A stretch of 64,000 bases of DNA. Source: Platynereis dumerilii (lineage: Eukaryota; Annelida; Polychaeta; Phyllodocida; Nereididae). The position numbers and the translations under genes are program-made. Below the pieces are notes generated by a model that had not been told where the DNA came from, did no database searches, and saw nothing but the letters and a program-made list of their open reading frames with translations. The DNA is taken from assembly GCA_026936325.1 (NCBI GenBank), contig JAPTHN010000011.1, forward strand, positions 30,978,501 through 31,042,500, written 5' to 3'. This document shows, one piece after another, positions 48,221-61,294 of this stretch. Within the stretch, counting starts at the first letter, position 1, and each line of letters starts with the position of its first letter.

Positions 48221-51200
48221 ATGGCTGTGTCAGACGAATTTCAGAGAAAGTTTTGGAAGGATTTTCGGGATGGAAAAACTATTTGTGGCAAATGTGATGA
48301 CACAACATTCAGCAAAGACGGATTTGCTAAGCACTTGGCTGCAAAGCATGGACTTCGTGGGTCAGTGGCTGTTGAGGAATGTTGGAGAGAAGGCAGAGGA
48401 AAATTGAGAGCAGCCATGCTTCTGGAGACTGACAACATGCTGGAAAGATTCAATCATGAAAACAAGGTAGGCATGCTTGTATTATGAAAATATCGCTTTT
48501 ATGGTCCCTACAGTAGGCTAAACTACCAGTGACATAGGATGTCATGAGGCTGCATGGTTGTAGTTCAGTAGGTGTTGATGTCACACAATTTTAATTGGCA
48601 ATTGTTGTCACCAAGTTGACTGGCAGTCTATGAATAGAATCAGCAGTGCCAGTGGCGTAGCTATCCCCCCCCCCCCCCCATCCCCTGGCTCACATCCTGG
48701 AAAGCGTAGTCCCTGACACCAGCAGGGGCCAAGGTGGTTTTGTCAGCTTTTCACAAGTGTATGAAACATAGCTATATAATATTATATTTATCCTTCTTTA
48801 TAATCAAGTGACAGTTTGATAATGTTTTTTTGTTTTGAAAATCAATGGTCAGTAATTGTGCATTGGTTGAAATCTTAATTTTTGCTTAGCTGTATGTTGC
48901 AACTGTCAATATCACTGAAATCATAATATATATATTAATACCAATAAAACTCATGAGATATAGCATTGTTCTAATGGCATGTGTCTTGTTATGGGGCTTG
49001 GCTTTTTATGGCAAAAATATTAATAACCCAATAGCACAACTTGCCTGAGCAAGATCTAAAATCAGAGGAGACAAAAGACTTGTTGGTCAAGAAACTGACA
49101 TTTTTCCTGGGTCACTTTTGTCTACAGGTGCCAATTTGAACTTTATGCATTTCCCTTAACTTTTCTGGTTGCCTGAAACAGCGTCTATTGAATATTTCTT
49201 ATGTAGAATGTGAAACCTTGAATAATATAAAATGTTAATATTGCAAATCACGAAACTTTTTTTTACATATCACCAAGCCCTATCAAAGTCAAAAAGTTGC
49301 TGTTTGAATTTAATGTGACAATGTTATTATAAATAAATAACAATATTTAATTTGTATTTTTTGTTTTGCAGGAGAAATTTCCGGAAATGTTCGAAGTTTC
49401 GTGTGATCTGTTGGAGGTCCGAAAGAGTTTGCATGCCGCCACTGCAGAATTGTCGGTGAAGATGTTTGGGCTATATTTGGATGCGGCAGATTGCCTCAAG
49501 GAGATCTCATCAGATGCTACAGTAGTAAGATGTCAATCAACCGAGTTTCTCCACAGTTTCAACCTCTGGAAAAGTGTTGGAGGAGGGTATGTGGCTAAGT
49601 GTATATGGACCAAGGCTCGTACACAAACTGTAATCCCTGCTCCTCAAGTTAGTCATCAGCTGCAACAGATGTCTATTGCCGAAGCGTCATCTGAGGTGGA
49701 TCCAGTCGTGGCTACACTTAAGCGCATTTTTGGCTTTGACTCGTTTAGGCCTGGGCAACGAGAAGTCATCGATATTATTCTTGGAGGAAGAAGTGGTCTT
49801 GCGATGATGGCTACATCAGCAGGGAAAACCCTGTGCTTTCTTTTGCCTGCTGTTTTGTCAGATGGTGTAACAGTTGCAATTTTTCCAACTTTATCGCTGA
49901 TCACTGATATGTATCACAGGTTTCAGGAAGTGTGCAATGTTGCTATGGTGACAGGTGACACTACGATGGAGGAGAAGGACCGAGTGTTTTCCAGCATCGC
50001 TACTGATCAATCTCCGATAAAGCTCTTGTTGACAACACCGGAATCTCTAGTCGACAGTGTCTTCCTGGCAGCACTTGCCAAGGCACATACTCTCCGTTTC
50101 ATCGTAGATGAAGCACACTGCGTGGATCGCTGGGGGCACCAGTTCCGACCGAAGTATTTAGAACTGAAGTCATGTTTTGCCAGGTTTGACTCGTGTCAGG
50201 TTGTAGCCCTTACTGGCACAGCCACTGAAAAGACGAAAATGTCCATCATCGCAAACCTAGGTCTGCAGGATCCTTTTGTTCAACGGATGTCATTCAGTCG
50301 GCCGAATTTGAAATTTCAAGTGGTGCAAAAGCCTTCCACTGTCAAGGCCAGACAGTATGTTTTGGCGCTACTCAATGGCAACTACGCAGGAACCAGTTGC
50401 ATTGTGTACTGTATGACACCATCGGAATGCAACAACTTATGTGACTATTTGTTAGCTAATGATGTGTCCTGTGTTGCATATCATGGCATGCTCGAGCCAT
50501 TTGAAAAAGTGACAAATCAAGGAAAATGGCAAAATAATGCAGTTAAGGTTATCGTTGCAACGAAGGCTTTGGGAATGGGAATTGACAAGCCTGATGTCCG
50601 TCTGGTCCTTCACTACACAATGCCAGGTTCTATTGATGATTATTACCAGGAGGCAGGTAGAGCAGGGAGAGATGGTCTGCCCTCTGACTGCATTCTGATG
50701 TACAAAATGGAGGATCGATCCATTCATATCGATCATATTTTGAAACTTGACGATAACATCCAGCAGAACAGTTTTTTGAATGAGCTTCTGCAAGTGACCG
50801 CTTTTTGTGCAGATGTAAAATGTCGTCAAGCCTTTCTTTTGGCTTACTACTCAGAAACTTCCATCTCCGATTGCGGACACTGTGACATGTGCACACTAAG
50901 TGAAGAAGCTGTTACGACCAACTACACGACAGATGCTCAGAACTGTGTTTTATTACTGCAAGGCCTTTCTACTGTTATCGGGCAAGTTTCATTCGGTATT
51001 CTTGTCAAGGTCTTCAAAGGTTCCAAGGAGAAAGAAATTTTAAAGCAGAATTTGAATAACATTCCGCTGTATGGCTGTGGTAAGAAATTTACCATGAAAG
51101 ATGCTGCATCTTTCATCATGTACCTTATATGCAGGAAAGTTCTGCATGAAAACATTTCAGTTGGAAAACGCTCCACATTCTTATCTCCTGGAGTTAATTC

Positions 51201-51252
51201 GCCATCCTTGTTAAAGAATCAGATGGATATTAATGCTTGCATTAGACTTTGA
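48221..51252 (+). CDS. RecQ-family DNA helicase with N-terminal zinc finger
   Basis: ATP-dependent 3'-5' DNA helicase of the RecQ type (nuclear genome maintenance in known members; role here unknown). Two exons, 48221-48466 and 49372-51252, give 708 aa. Exon 1 holds a C2H2 finger (CGKC, 12 residues, HLAAKH). Exon 2 starts with about 120 unrecognised residues, then motif 0 FGFDSFRPGQRE, Walker A ATSAGKT at about 229, DEAH at about 328 followed by CVDRWGHQFRP, ALTGTAT, motif V ATKALGMGIDKPDV, motif VI QEAGRAGRDG, and a RecQ zinc-binding cysteine set (C..VKC, CGHCDMC). No HRDC domain is evident. Walker A and ALTGTAT deviate from the usual TGGGKS and ALTATA. Having one intron among intron-rich neighbours suggests retrocopy, transfer or mobile-element origin. 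It is closest in general to the WRN/BLM/RECQ1 group; the exact subfamily is open. Confidence 0.88.
48650..48730. repeat. CAGTGGCG-ended MITE fragment
   Basis: CAGTGGCGTAGCTAT followed by a long C-run is the same end type as at 11727. No matching right end is visible. It lies in the RecQ intron. Confidence 0.4.
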
Positions 51253-51574
51253 ACATTTTTATGCCTGATATAATTGACATTTAGCTTCTTGGGTCAACCA
51301 ACCCAACAGGTTTTCTGCATACCACAATTTGTATTTATTTGACATTATCAGAAATTGAGATAACAGCATTTTTGGTCTCACTGACTTGCCCTAGAAAAAG
51401 TTTCTCGAGTAGAACTGAGAAGCTAAATTAATTATGTCTGGCCTGGAAAATTCCTACTTGAACATGTTGTTATTATTATTAAATCAACAATGTATTCATA
51501 TTTTGGAAATTACGATACAAGACTCTTGTGAGTATGAACAAGTGCATCAAGTAGAAAATATTTTGTCGAGTACA
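51253..51574. other. RecQ 3' flank
   Basis: Non-coding AT-rich sequence between the RecQ stop and a palindromic element. I see no clear AATAAA directly after the stop. Confidence 0.4.
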
Positions 51575-52100
51575 GGTCAACTAGTAACCATGCCAAGTGG
51601 TAACCAAACCAACATGTAACCATTTTTGATTTTTCCCAACCAAGTAGTAACCATTGCATTTAGTAATCAATAGGCCACGGCCAAGCAGTAACGAAAAAAA
51701 AGAAAGTTGTATACCAACTCGTAACCAGTGACTCTTGCCAACTGGTAACCAGGGAAAATCAGAATTTACCAACTCGTAACTAAATTATAATTACCAGTAT
51801 TTCAGCTATTTTAGCATTGTAATTCTAAATATATCGAAATATAAAATTTATATTTGAATAATACATCTCTGAATAAACGAGTATTATTATTTGTTTATAA
51901 AATTTACAGAGATTTCTTGCGTTAAAATCTTATTTAGTTTTGGTTACGACTTGGTAGTTGGCAAGAATTTGGTGGTTACCAGTTGGTATGGTCATGAAAT
52001 TAGTTCAAATGCACCAAAAAAGGATGGTTACCAGTTGGTAGGGTTTTTGGTTACCAGTTGGTTTGGTTACCAGTTGGCATGGTTACTAGTTTACTTGATA
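51575..52100. mobile_element. Foldback element with iterated TTACCAGTTGG
   Basis: The left arm carries GTAACCATGCCAAGTGGTAACC and further spaced units; the right arm carries the complement (GGTTACCAGTTGG) at least five times. Arms match over about 40 bp near CTAGTAACCATGCCAA. The centre is AT-rich and unique. Borders are approximate and no target duplication is clear. It is another non-autonomous element built from a repeated binding-site-like motif. Confidence 0.65.
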
Positions 52101-54550
52101 CCATTTTGTCAGAGATTTGGAAATTTGTTATGTTCATATTCACATTGCAAACTTTATTCAATGTTATAATGTCGACAAAGTTGATATTTTCATCGATATA
52201 GACAGGTTGTTGCTAATTTCTACTTAATTTACTAAAATACCATGGTTATACACATAATGATCAGGGCTATTGTTAGTATTTGATGTGGTCATATCTTTCT
52301 ATGTAATATTCTGCTTACAAATTGATCACCCATAATTTATTATGGGGCGATGTCTGTAATGAACTTGTACGGCGTGTGTGGCGTGGAATTTCAAGTGGCG
52401 TAGAATCCAGGTCGTTTTATCAGTAATTGGGTGATCTGGAATAGCAATTGGCCTGGATAGAATTTTTGAATTTGAATGATTATATAAGATCTATTAAATT
52501 TCATAATTTTGCTGTTTATGAATTTCTGGTACAATCTGCAAACAGAGTGTTTAAGATTTGCGGTTTTGTTTACTGAGCCTACTTTTTAGAGATGAAAGAG
52601 AATTGTCTTTTAAAAACTCGAGGATTGAAGTTTTTCAAAAGATGTTACGATTACCAAATCATACCAATTGAAAGTAACTGTGACTGATAAGGAGTTTGGA
52701 TCACGATAAAAGTTTAACTTGTTACAAGATTTCTAAGGTCTGTTTTAGTGATTATGTGAAATGTATCTGTTTTTGTGAAATGCCTTCTGCCTTGGCAATA
52801 GTTAAGCATTTGAATGAAAATTATAGGTAACATGACAACATTTTAGGTAGTATTGAAATTGCTCCATCGTTTTATCATACACTGTAAGTCTTTATACTGT
52901 ATTGTAACATTATGTAAGGAAATCATGCTTTTGTAGATTAAGTTCTGTCTTCCAGCTTCATTAAACTGTTAAACTGAATACATTTTTTTCTGTCTCTACA
53001 TCTTAAGCGAAATATTGGTTACCTTGAATGGTTACAAGGTGATTTATCTCTGTCGTTAATTCATGTTCAACATGGTAAGGTCTCGCACAGTTAAAAGGAG
53101 TTTGTTTCAAACTGGGGCTGTTGGAGTGTAAAACACAAACTCGTTCATTCTTGAAAGTAAGAAGTCCAATATTTTTAGTGAAGCTTGAATGGTTACAAGC
53201 TTAAAAGTTGTTTTGCTGGTTCAGTAGCATAGTAGTCACCAGTTCTACCTATATGGGAATAAGGGTTCCCTATATGGGATATGGGTTCAAAATCGCTCCG
53301 GCCATGTCAAGAGGTTATCAGTATAGTAATTGCAATGCCTGCTGTAAAGCATGGTGAGTACTCAGCAAGTTTATCTGGAAAGGGCGTTACATAAAATTAT
53401 GCAATGAAGGACGTTCCAAAAACCTGACGATAGCAATAAGGTCATTCATCCTTTAACACTGGATAACCTGTTTGAAGTTCAATGACACAATAGAACGAAG
53501 GTTTTGACCTTTGTTGCATCTGTCAGGGGCATTTCAAAAAATGAAAACATCAAACAACGTCGGCAATCTACGAGTCTGCTAATACCCCCAAGACAATCCT
53601 TAAAGCCGATGACAAAGAAACCCCAAATGGATAGTAGTGAGACCACTGGACACAAATTGAAAGAGAACAAACCATCTCAAAGGCAAGTTGCCCATTACCT
53701 AGGAGTCAGTTGCCCATTAGTTCAGAGTCAGATGAAAATATCCAAAAGCTTACCAAGGCATATGATCTTCAAATAATGATCAGCCGTAGCCAGGCTGACC
53801 AAGGGGGACAATCCTAGTTAATGACAACCAAATGTCTTTAAGGTGATTGTTCTTAAAATTCACCAGTATACTTCCAACCTAAAAACACTTTTTGCCATCC
53901 CAACATAAATGAACCTTTAAAGGAAATTAATTTTCTCCGAAAAAATTATGAGACAAATCGAGATAAATAGATAATGAAAGACTTCAGCTGAGTTGATAAG
54001 AGTATTAACCAATATACCACAATTCAGCCTATATAATAGCTAGATATATTACATCCACAAATTTCATTCGCAAAGGGTTTAGATCACAATGTGTAGCCAT
54101 ACGATACGTATAAAACAATGACAGGTTGAGTTATCAAATACCATTTAATTTGAGTGCACGTAACATTAAGACTCAAGGTTTAAGTCACAAAGTTTCATAA
54201 AGAGAATATGTTGCAAAAAATACAACCAAGCGAGTGAAAAGTTGAATGAATATCCAAAGAAAAACTATAGCAAAATTAATTTAAAAAAAATTCTAACATT
54301 AAAACATCATTTGGAAGGTTGAGAAAGGTCTAATTTTAATTTGGAATTAAGCCAAATATGACAACAATAATATATTTTTTAAAGTCAAGCTGCATGCTTT
54401 TTATGAATGTTTTAGTTCATCTAAAACTTTGTAAAACTCTGAAACATTCTCACGTAACAAAAAATACAAAAAATAAGAGGTCAAATAGATGTCCACAAAT
54501 CAAAAATATAACATCATAAATATAACACTTCAGACAATCTGTACACTTTC
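52101..54550. other. Non-coding interval with probable DUF6589-gene 3'UTR
   Basis: AT-rich sequence with no supported gene. The minus-strand gene ending at 54551 converges here, so its 3'UTR should lie below 54550. A 90-codon plus-strand frame at 53504 was considered and rejected. Confidence 0.45.
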
Positions 54551-57500
54551 TTAGTGCGACATTCGCCACTCATGAAACATGTTGAACATTTTTTGAGAAA
54601 ATTCTTTTGTAATCTTGTCAGTTCCTGCAGCCAAAATGCCATGCAAATTCTTAGGGATTTTTTTGTCAGTTGGACCATTCCCATTGAAGCTGACAGCTGC
54701 TTGTCCATTTTTGACAAAGAAGTTTTGCTGCGTGGCAAATGTACACACTTGCAATTGATCTGCTAGCATTGCTGGAACTTTATGTTTGCCAACAAAACCT
54801 ACATCAAATGCATCATGGTACGCATTTCTTATTTGCCTCAAGAGGAGACCACATACTGAAATCCGTCTCAGCATGGCAACTGTTGTGTGACCAGACACGT
54901 ACATTTTCAGTGGTTTTACCAAATAAGTCTCAACGTACTCATCCATGGCAATATTGTGCCCTTTTTTCCCAGTAACAGATACAGAAAATGAACGATTCAC
55001 TATTTCACGTTCAAGTGCAGACCACGCACTTGTAAAATTTACAATATAGTTTAACGCAGAAATGGTGTAGTTGGTCTTTTTCATCTGTGCAAAGATACAC
55101 AATAATACAGCCCAGACTGTTTCTCTGCCTATCCCACACCCATTATGCACAGAATATCGATACAACATTGAAATGGGACCAAATAAAACAATAGCCTGAA
55201 GGTGATAGGAACATTTTTCGTCTTCACTTAAATCTTTAATGAACAACTTAAACATTTTCAAAAGTGCATCCTGTTTTTCATTCTCTGGCGTAAAAACTAA
55301 GGAGGGATAAAAATCTGATTTGGTAAATAAATGAAATGCCGCTAATCCATAGCCGAAATTGATATCGCGGCAAGCTTCCCTGTTACTTGCTAAATTACCA
55401 TCTTGAAATTTTCTATCTCCAAAAGTCTCTGCTGTACATTTTCTTTTTAAACATTTATCCAAACAATAATACATCCCACCAGGTCCCAAAACTTTAGCAT
55501 TACATTCATCAACATAGCCACTGGCATGTAAGTCACCAGCACATTCAGTGAAATTTCGATACTTCCCGCTTTTCGCCTTGACTGAGTGTATCAGCCGTTC
55601 AACACCGTTGTCACCAAATATTGGAATTCTGAATTTTGGTGATAAAGCAGTTTCAGTGCTATCTGGCGTAACTTCAGACTGTTTTGTGGCAGGACGGCTA
55701 ACTCGCATTCCTGCAAATTCATAGAGTTTGGCTTCTTCACTCCTTTGTGTTGTTAGCACATCATCCATGTACTGCTTCATGTCCTCATTGCCAGTTTTAA
55801 TAGCCAACATATATGGGCTGATGGTTGCATTTGTGAGCGACGCACCAGCCTTGATAAGATATCTACCACAATCATTTTTGTCCCTAATAATACTTATGCC
55901 CAAGGGAGTCAGGCCACAGACCTCCTCTTTGTTCACATTCATTCCTTCCTTCATTAACAAGACTTTGACCATATTTAAATCCCCATTTTCTGCCGCGATG
56001 TGTAGCAGTGTTCGACCGTAGCCATCTGTTGTGTTCAGGACATCCGCTTCAGTCTCACTTATAAAGTCTTCGACGGAGGAATTCCATAGCTTTTGTGATA
56101 ACTGCTTGTATAATGTGTCTAACCGGTCGTTCTGTTCCGCATTAGCTCTCAATTTCTCTGGCAGTGTTCTTGGCAAGTCAATGGGGTCATCACCCAGAGA
56201 TAACTCATTAATTTTATCAGTCTGAGATAGCTCCTCATTCAAAAGCAGCTTGGCTTCTTCAATGAAAGCGGACCTCTCTCTTGTCTGAAAAATCAAGTAA
56301 AAATGCTTTAGTATTTTTTTAATATAACTGATTCCTCATCATTTTTGGAGAAAAACTGTTATTTTAATTGGTAATAACTGTTTAAAGATATGAGAAACAG
56401 TACATTGGATAAAAACAAAAATTACTAAGACAATTTAATAAACATGACTAGAAAATATATTGTGTGTCAACTGTTACATGAAATTGCTACAACAGATTTT
56501 CAGTTTATGGTATAAACTATCTTATTTACAGTCCACAAATTTTAAGTGCGATTCCAGTGAATTTCCTTAAACGCTCTAATATATCAAATGTAATGGTTGA
56601 CAAGCGTCTATACACACCTCTCTTATATTGAAAGAAGACGTTCTCCGATTGAAGATTACGACATCATTCTCATCATAACATGTGATGCTTGGCATGTCTA
56701 GAATATCACACAACTGTTCCAGTACGATGACGTTGCCTTGCAGTGAACCACAATTGGCAGTGCTCAGGGGACAGTGGATGATTTGAGCGGATTCAACTGG
56801 AGGGCAGTCCAAGTGAAGGGCGGTGGAAATAGGGATTGTTTGTGTTGGAGTGAATGTCTCGAGCTGCTGGCGAAGTTCGTCAAATGCTGTCTTAGAGAGA
56901 TTTTCAAAAGTTGTGGGAGGGACTTTATTGATGTATGTGTCCATTATCTTTCTTAGATACACGTCTTGGGCCATTCCCCAAATGTTCCTGTGTCTTCCCA
57001 GGTCAGGAGCTTCTGGAAAACAATTGTAATAGTCACCAGCGAAAAATTCCCAGACAGTTAAGTGCTGATAAAGATTTAAATTAACTTGTTTGTATTTAGT
57101 TATTTTTTAGTTCAATAAAAAAACTAACAATGCAAAATTCAGAGAATGAGTCCACACAATAATGTATCCTGTAGATTTAAATCACTACTGGTAATTAAAC
57201 CAGAGTTCCAACTCAAATTCCAAAAACTAAATTCAGGGACTTTTCTGGGACTGACAAAGTCAATAGTTATTGAGGGCGAAAGTTGATAGTGTGAGCGAAA
57301 GTCGATCGTAAGCAGGAGTGAAAGTTTTGCGTTAACTTCTCATATATCAGAAACTGATATTGTTTTCTATTTTTCAGAATATATACCTCTCAGTAGAACA
57401 TCTTGCACTTTCAGAGTCGAAAGATCCTTTTGTGGCTTGCAGTTTTCGGCATTTACAGCAACTTCATCTAGAGGTTCGCTCGGAAGCACCATCAGACCTA

Positions 57501-60500
57501 TAACTGTGAAGTTCCAGTCTCTCCTGTACTCTTTTCCTACTCTCTGGTGCCCAGCCTAGACATGGAAAAAGGCAAAAAATAGTCAATAAATAACGAAAAG
57601 ATCAAAAACAGGTTAAGATTTTAAAGCTAATATAGTTGATCATCAAAATGATATACTCTGACAGCACATTACTAGCATTAATTAGTGTCATTTGCCAACA
57701 GCATGCATATAAAAATTAAACTGTACAGTGCAGTCTGATCGATGTGTAAGTTGTCTGGCATTCCCACTCTTTAGAATAAATGTAAAATATATTTCCGTAT
57801 CAATGGCTGTCACTGTTTAGAGCTATTTTCAATCAGTTACTGATCACTATTAGGTATGTTTTGAAAAAAAAACGACCCCAAAAAATTCCCCAGTTTCAAA
57901 TGGTAAATTTCTGATTTAAACCATCATCATCATCATCATCATCATCATGGTGACCTGGAAGTCGAAAATCCAAGCATCCTAATTTTGATCAAAATGCCAT
58001 TGGTAAATACTTAGTAAAATTGTATTGTGGTTCTGCCATAGTTCACAAAGAGTATATTTGTACCTTAAACTGTTTGTTCCAGTTGTCATACATGCAGACG
58101 ACATACTTGTTTTTGATTGCTGCTTTCACATCATGCTGAAATTCTGCCAGTCGCTGGTCCAGAAAGCGCATTCTTCAACCAAAAAAGAAAGTTCATAGTT
58201 ATAGGTGCAATGGTTTTTTTAAAAACATTTTTTATTTAGGTATATCTGTATTATAATAACTTTCACCTTCTTTGACCTTCTTTTTCACGAAATATGAGTA
58301 ATTTTACCAATTGGTTTGATATTTTATTCAATGTATCTGACTAAAAATGTATTAGAATACGCAAAGACAGTACAGATCTTCTTGGCTTTGGTTAAATTTT
58401 ACCTGTGTTCCTGCTACTTGGGATGCACCGATACCACTTTTTCACTTCCGATCCGATACCGATACTGCCTTTTGTTGCCCATACTTACCGATACTGATAC
58501 TGTTCCGATACCAATACCATTGATTAAATATGGAGCATTGCCTCCGATGCAATACTGATTTGCTTTTTGGGCTACAGTACCAGTATCGGTATCGGAACAT
58601 CCCTATCTGCTACACATGCAAACATTGCCAACTAGATAAGTTCATCATAGTGAATTCTAGATTGAAGGCCATTGAAGGCAACATTTTAGTAAAAAAGTGA
58701 ACTTCTTAAAATTAGATTATAAATCTTGAACTTGTTTCCACAGATTTTGCAAGTTATTGACTAATTCTGACGACTTGCGTCAATACCTGGTGTCTTGAAG
58801 TATCTGACTTGGCCCAAAATACAAATCTGCTTACAATGACAGAGATGCACACGTGAATTATGTCAATTGCAGAAACTATTTATCAAAGATATGTCAAGAT
58901 CTGTGGACATCTCACCAAATTCAAGTTAGTATTTATCAATTAGTCTATAATTTTTTCTAAAAACTACTATGAAACAACTGCTCTTGGATAATAAATGATG
59001 AATCAAAAATATCAGGAGCAGATCTGGGATATAACGATTGATATAAGATCTGATAAAGATTGAGAAAATGTCAGAGGTGAGAGATTTACAAGCTCAAGGG
59101 GGTTGGCATTTAACCCCCTAAAGCACCCAACCGTCGTTTTAAATCTGCCGCTGGCGTGCAATCATTTGGCAAATGGAGTGCTCACTTGACAATGAATGTA
59201 TTCACCTAATCTGCTCCTGATGACCAAAGATAAAAATAGTCATGCTCCCTGGCCATTGTCCAATCAATGGAAACAAACTAGTCTACATTGAACATAAGCA
59301 CGAAACATAGCTCCAACATGAGCTTATGAAAACGGTTTCCTTACAAAGTCAACCAGTGCACACAGAGTCCTAGTTTTGAAATCATATTCACGACAGCTAG
59401 TAGAGTTCAGAAGAAATGAAATAATGTTATTCGTAAATCTGACATCTATTATAAATAACAATTTAGAGGAAAAAGTTATTCATATTTTCTGCACAAACAA
59501 ACATAGCACTTCTCATCTTGCATTTAACCAAGTCATTGTGCAAGCTTGCAGGAATGATCATAACTATCACTGAATTTAGCTACAATGTAACCAGAGCTTT
59601 AAAACAGCTCTAGTGTCAACAAATAATGTGTATAACATCTAAATATGATACTTACAGCTCTATGAATAGAAATATAATCTAAAACCCAGAGCAGCTATGC
59701 ATATAGACAGGTGAGGCTATTCTTAATAATGACCGGCTCTGCATGTAGAGACTTCCTAATATTATACATAGCAATTTAAGGTTGTAATTACCGTTAAAGT
59801 CAGTACAGCTCAACACTGCTAAAATTCATGTTCTAACAACAAAATATTCACCTTGTCCACAGCCATAGCTGAGCAACAATATCGCAATCAGCAGCGGAAT
59901 TTCTGACGGGCTCTTCTGGCTTCTGATGTGCAGTATGCTGCCATAAAGATGAGTTAGTCGCAATAACCGCTGTTTCTGTGTACCTTCTTCTTGGCGAGGT
60001 TTACCTGGAGACAAAAAGTGCATGGTCAACTAAACAAAAAACAAAAAATTATAACCAGGCCTGCAACATAGACAGATATCATAATCAGTTATAACAGCTA
60101 TAAACTATTAAATGTGCATTTACCTGTCATTACAAATGCATCAATTATAGACCTAATTAGAGGAAATTCTTCACTGGTGAGAAGGTCCACCATGCTTTCA
60201 AGAGTAAGTGCACTGAAGAATTCAGACTTTGAGTAGTTGACACTGCGTTTATTCTTTATAGAAAACTGGAACAGCCTTGCCAGTCGTTGGGACTCCTCCT
60301 GCAGGGCAGCCTCTTGAGTTGCCGTTAAAGGTGGACTTGTGGACAGTTCTTCTTCAATTAAAACAGTAAAATCTTGGACAGCTTCTTCATATTTTTGTTT
60401 GCTACTTTGCTCCATGTCCAGCAGCTTCTTTGTGTTCAGCATGTGCTGTCTTTTGTCTTCAAAACATAACGCTCTGTGAGCAGTGGACGTGGTGGGCTGT

Positions 60501-61294
60501 GTTGGTGTCTCTGGTAGGGGGAAAGCCATAGGACTTTCTGGGACTGCCATTGGACTTGCAGCTATTGAAGGCATGAGACTTCTCAACAAATTCTGGTATT
60601 TACTGTGAAGTTGTCAAGAAATTTAACAGCCATATACAGAAACAAACTATACAGAATTACTAAAAGGTACATAGTGCAATGTTATGCTGAGTTACAGATA
60701 GTTCAAAAGGATACCCACATTTTACTTTGACCTTGAAGTCAAAAGCAGTTGATATGGCAAAGGCAAGACTCCTTGAGGTAATCACCTGCTCACAAACACC
60801 TGGCAGCAGCCCTTTGAATTTGCACTCGTCGATTAATATTTTTTCAACTTCAGCTCTTGATGTTTGTGCTCCTGCAAATATACATTTATAGGTCAGAGAT
60901 TACCCAATAAACCAAGCTACACTGTTATACTAAATAATTCAATTTTCATGAATGTGTTTTGATGAACTCTGTGACAGCCTTATCACTGGCAGTTTACTCA
61001 AGGGTCCTGGAATAGGGGGCAGGCAGGAGGACAATAATAACAAAAATTCTTCATATCCATCTCACATTATCAAGCATTGCGTAATGAAACATTATTTAAA
61101 ATAATGTATAAGTCTTTATTACCATCCTTATAGCAGAAGTTTTCATGCAGCAACATCTTCAAAACTTGTTGATACTGATTACTGGTACGCCCAGAAACTC
61201 TGCTGGTAGCTGGGGTGGCTCGTACATCTGGCTTCTTAAATGCTGGCGTAAGCTTTGAAGCCAATGGGGATCGGTCTGAGGTTCTTTTTGACAT
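54551..61294 (-). CDS. DUF6589-like protein with embedded ankyrin repeats
   Basis: Coding exons (minus): 61123-61294, 60726-60871, 60124-60592, 59852-60004, 58787-58829, 58064-58172, 57387-57555, 56618-57012, 54551-56284. Phases close to about 1129 aa. The exon 2/3 junction and the 43-nt exon at 58787 are inferred from phase. Order: disordered basic N-terminus; helical region (LTHLYGSILHIRSQKSPSEI, then LLIAILLLSYGCG); a Tyr-Asp-Asn motif YDNWNKQFKAGHQR at about 356; a linker (STALHLDCPP, then GNVIVLEQLCDILDMPS); ankyrin repeats at about 640-720 (DGYGRTLLHIAAENGD, GLTPLGISII); and a C-terminal half with GKKGHNIAMDEYVETY at about 989. The DN and GKKGHNI motifs resemble DUF6589, a metazoan/fungal family that may descend from a transposase; this is from memory. 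The GDQ-type motif expected between them is not seen, and the ankyrins occupy that place. Function unknown. Confidence 0.72.
57922..57948. repeat. (CAT)9 microsatellite
   Basis: Nine uninterrupted CAT units in an intron of the DUF6589/ankyrin gene. Confidence 0.9.
58418..58605. mobile_element. hAT-like MITE
   Basis: A 188-bp unit with ends TTGGGATGCACCGATACC and, inverted, TAGGGATGTTCCGATACC, flanked by CCTGCTAC (58410-58417) and TCTGCTAC (58606-58613), an 8-bp duplication with one mismatch. CCGATACC is iterated internally. It belongs to the widespread GGGATG-CCGATA hAT group and is related in end sequence to the element at 16371. Confidence 0.8.

Noticed and set aside
53504-53776. Helix-turn-helix transposase fragment (SQRQVAHYLGVS)
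   Set aside because: A short frame resembling HTH only weakly, with no neighbouring transposase sequence or ends; likely chance.
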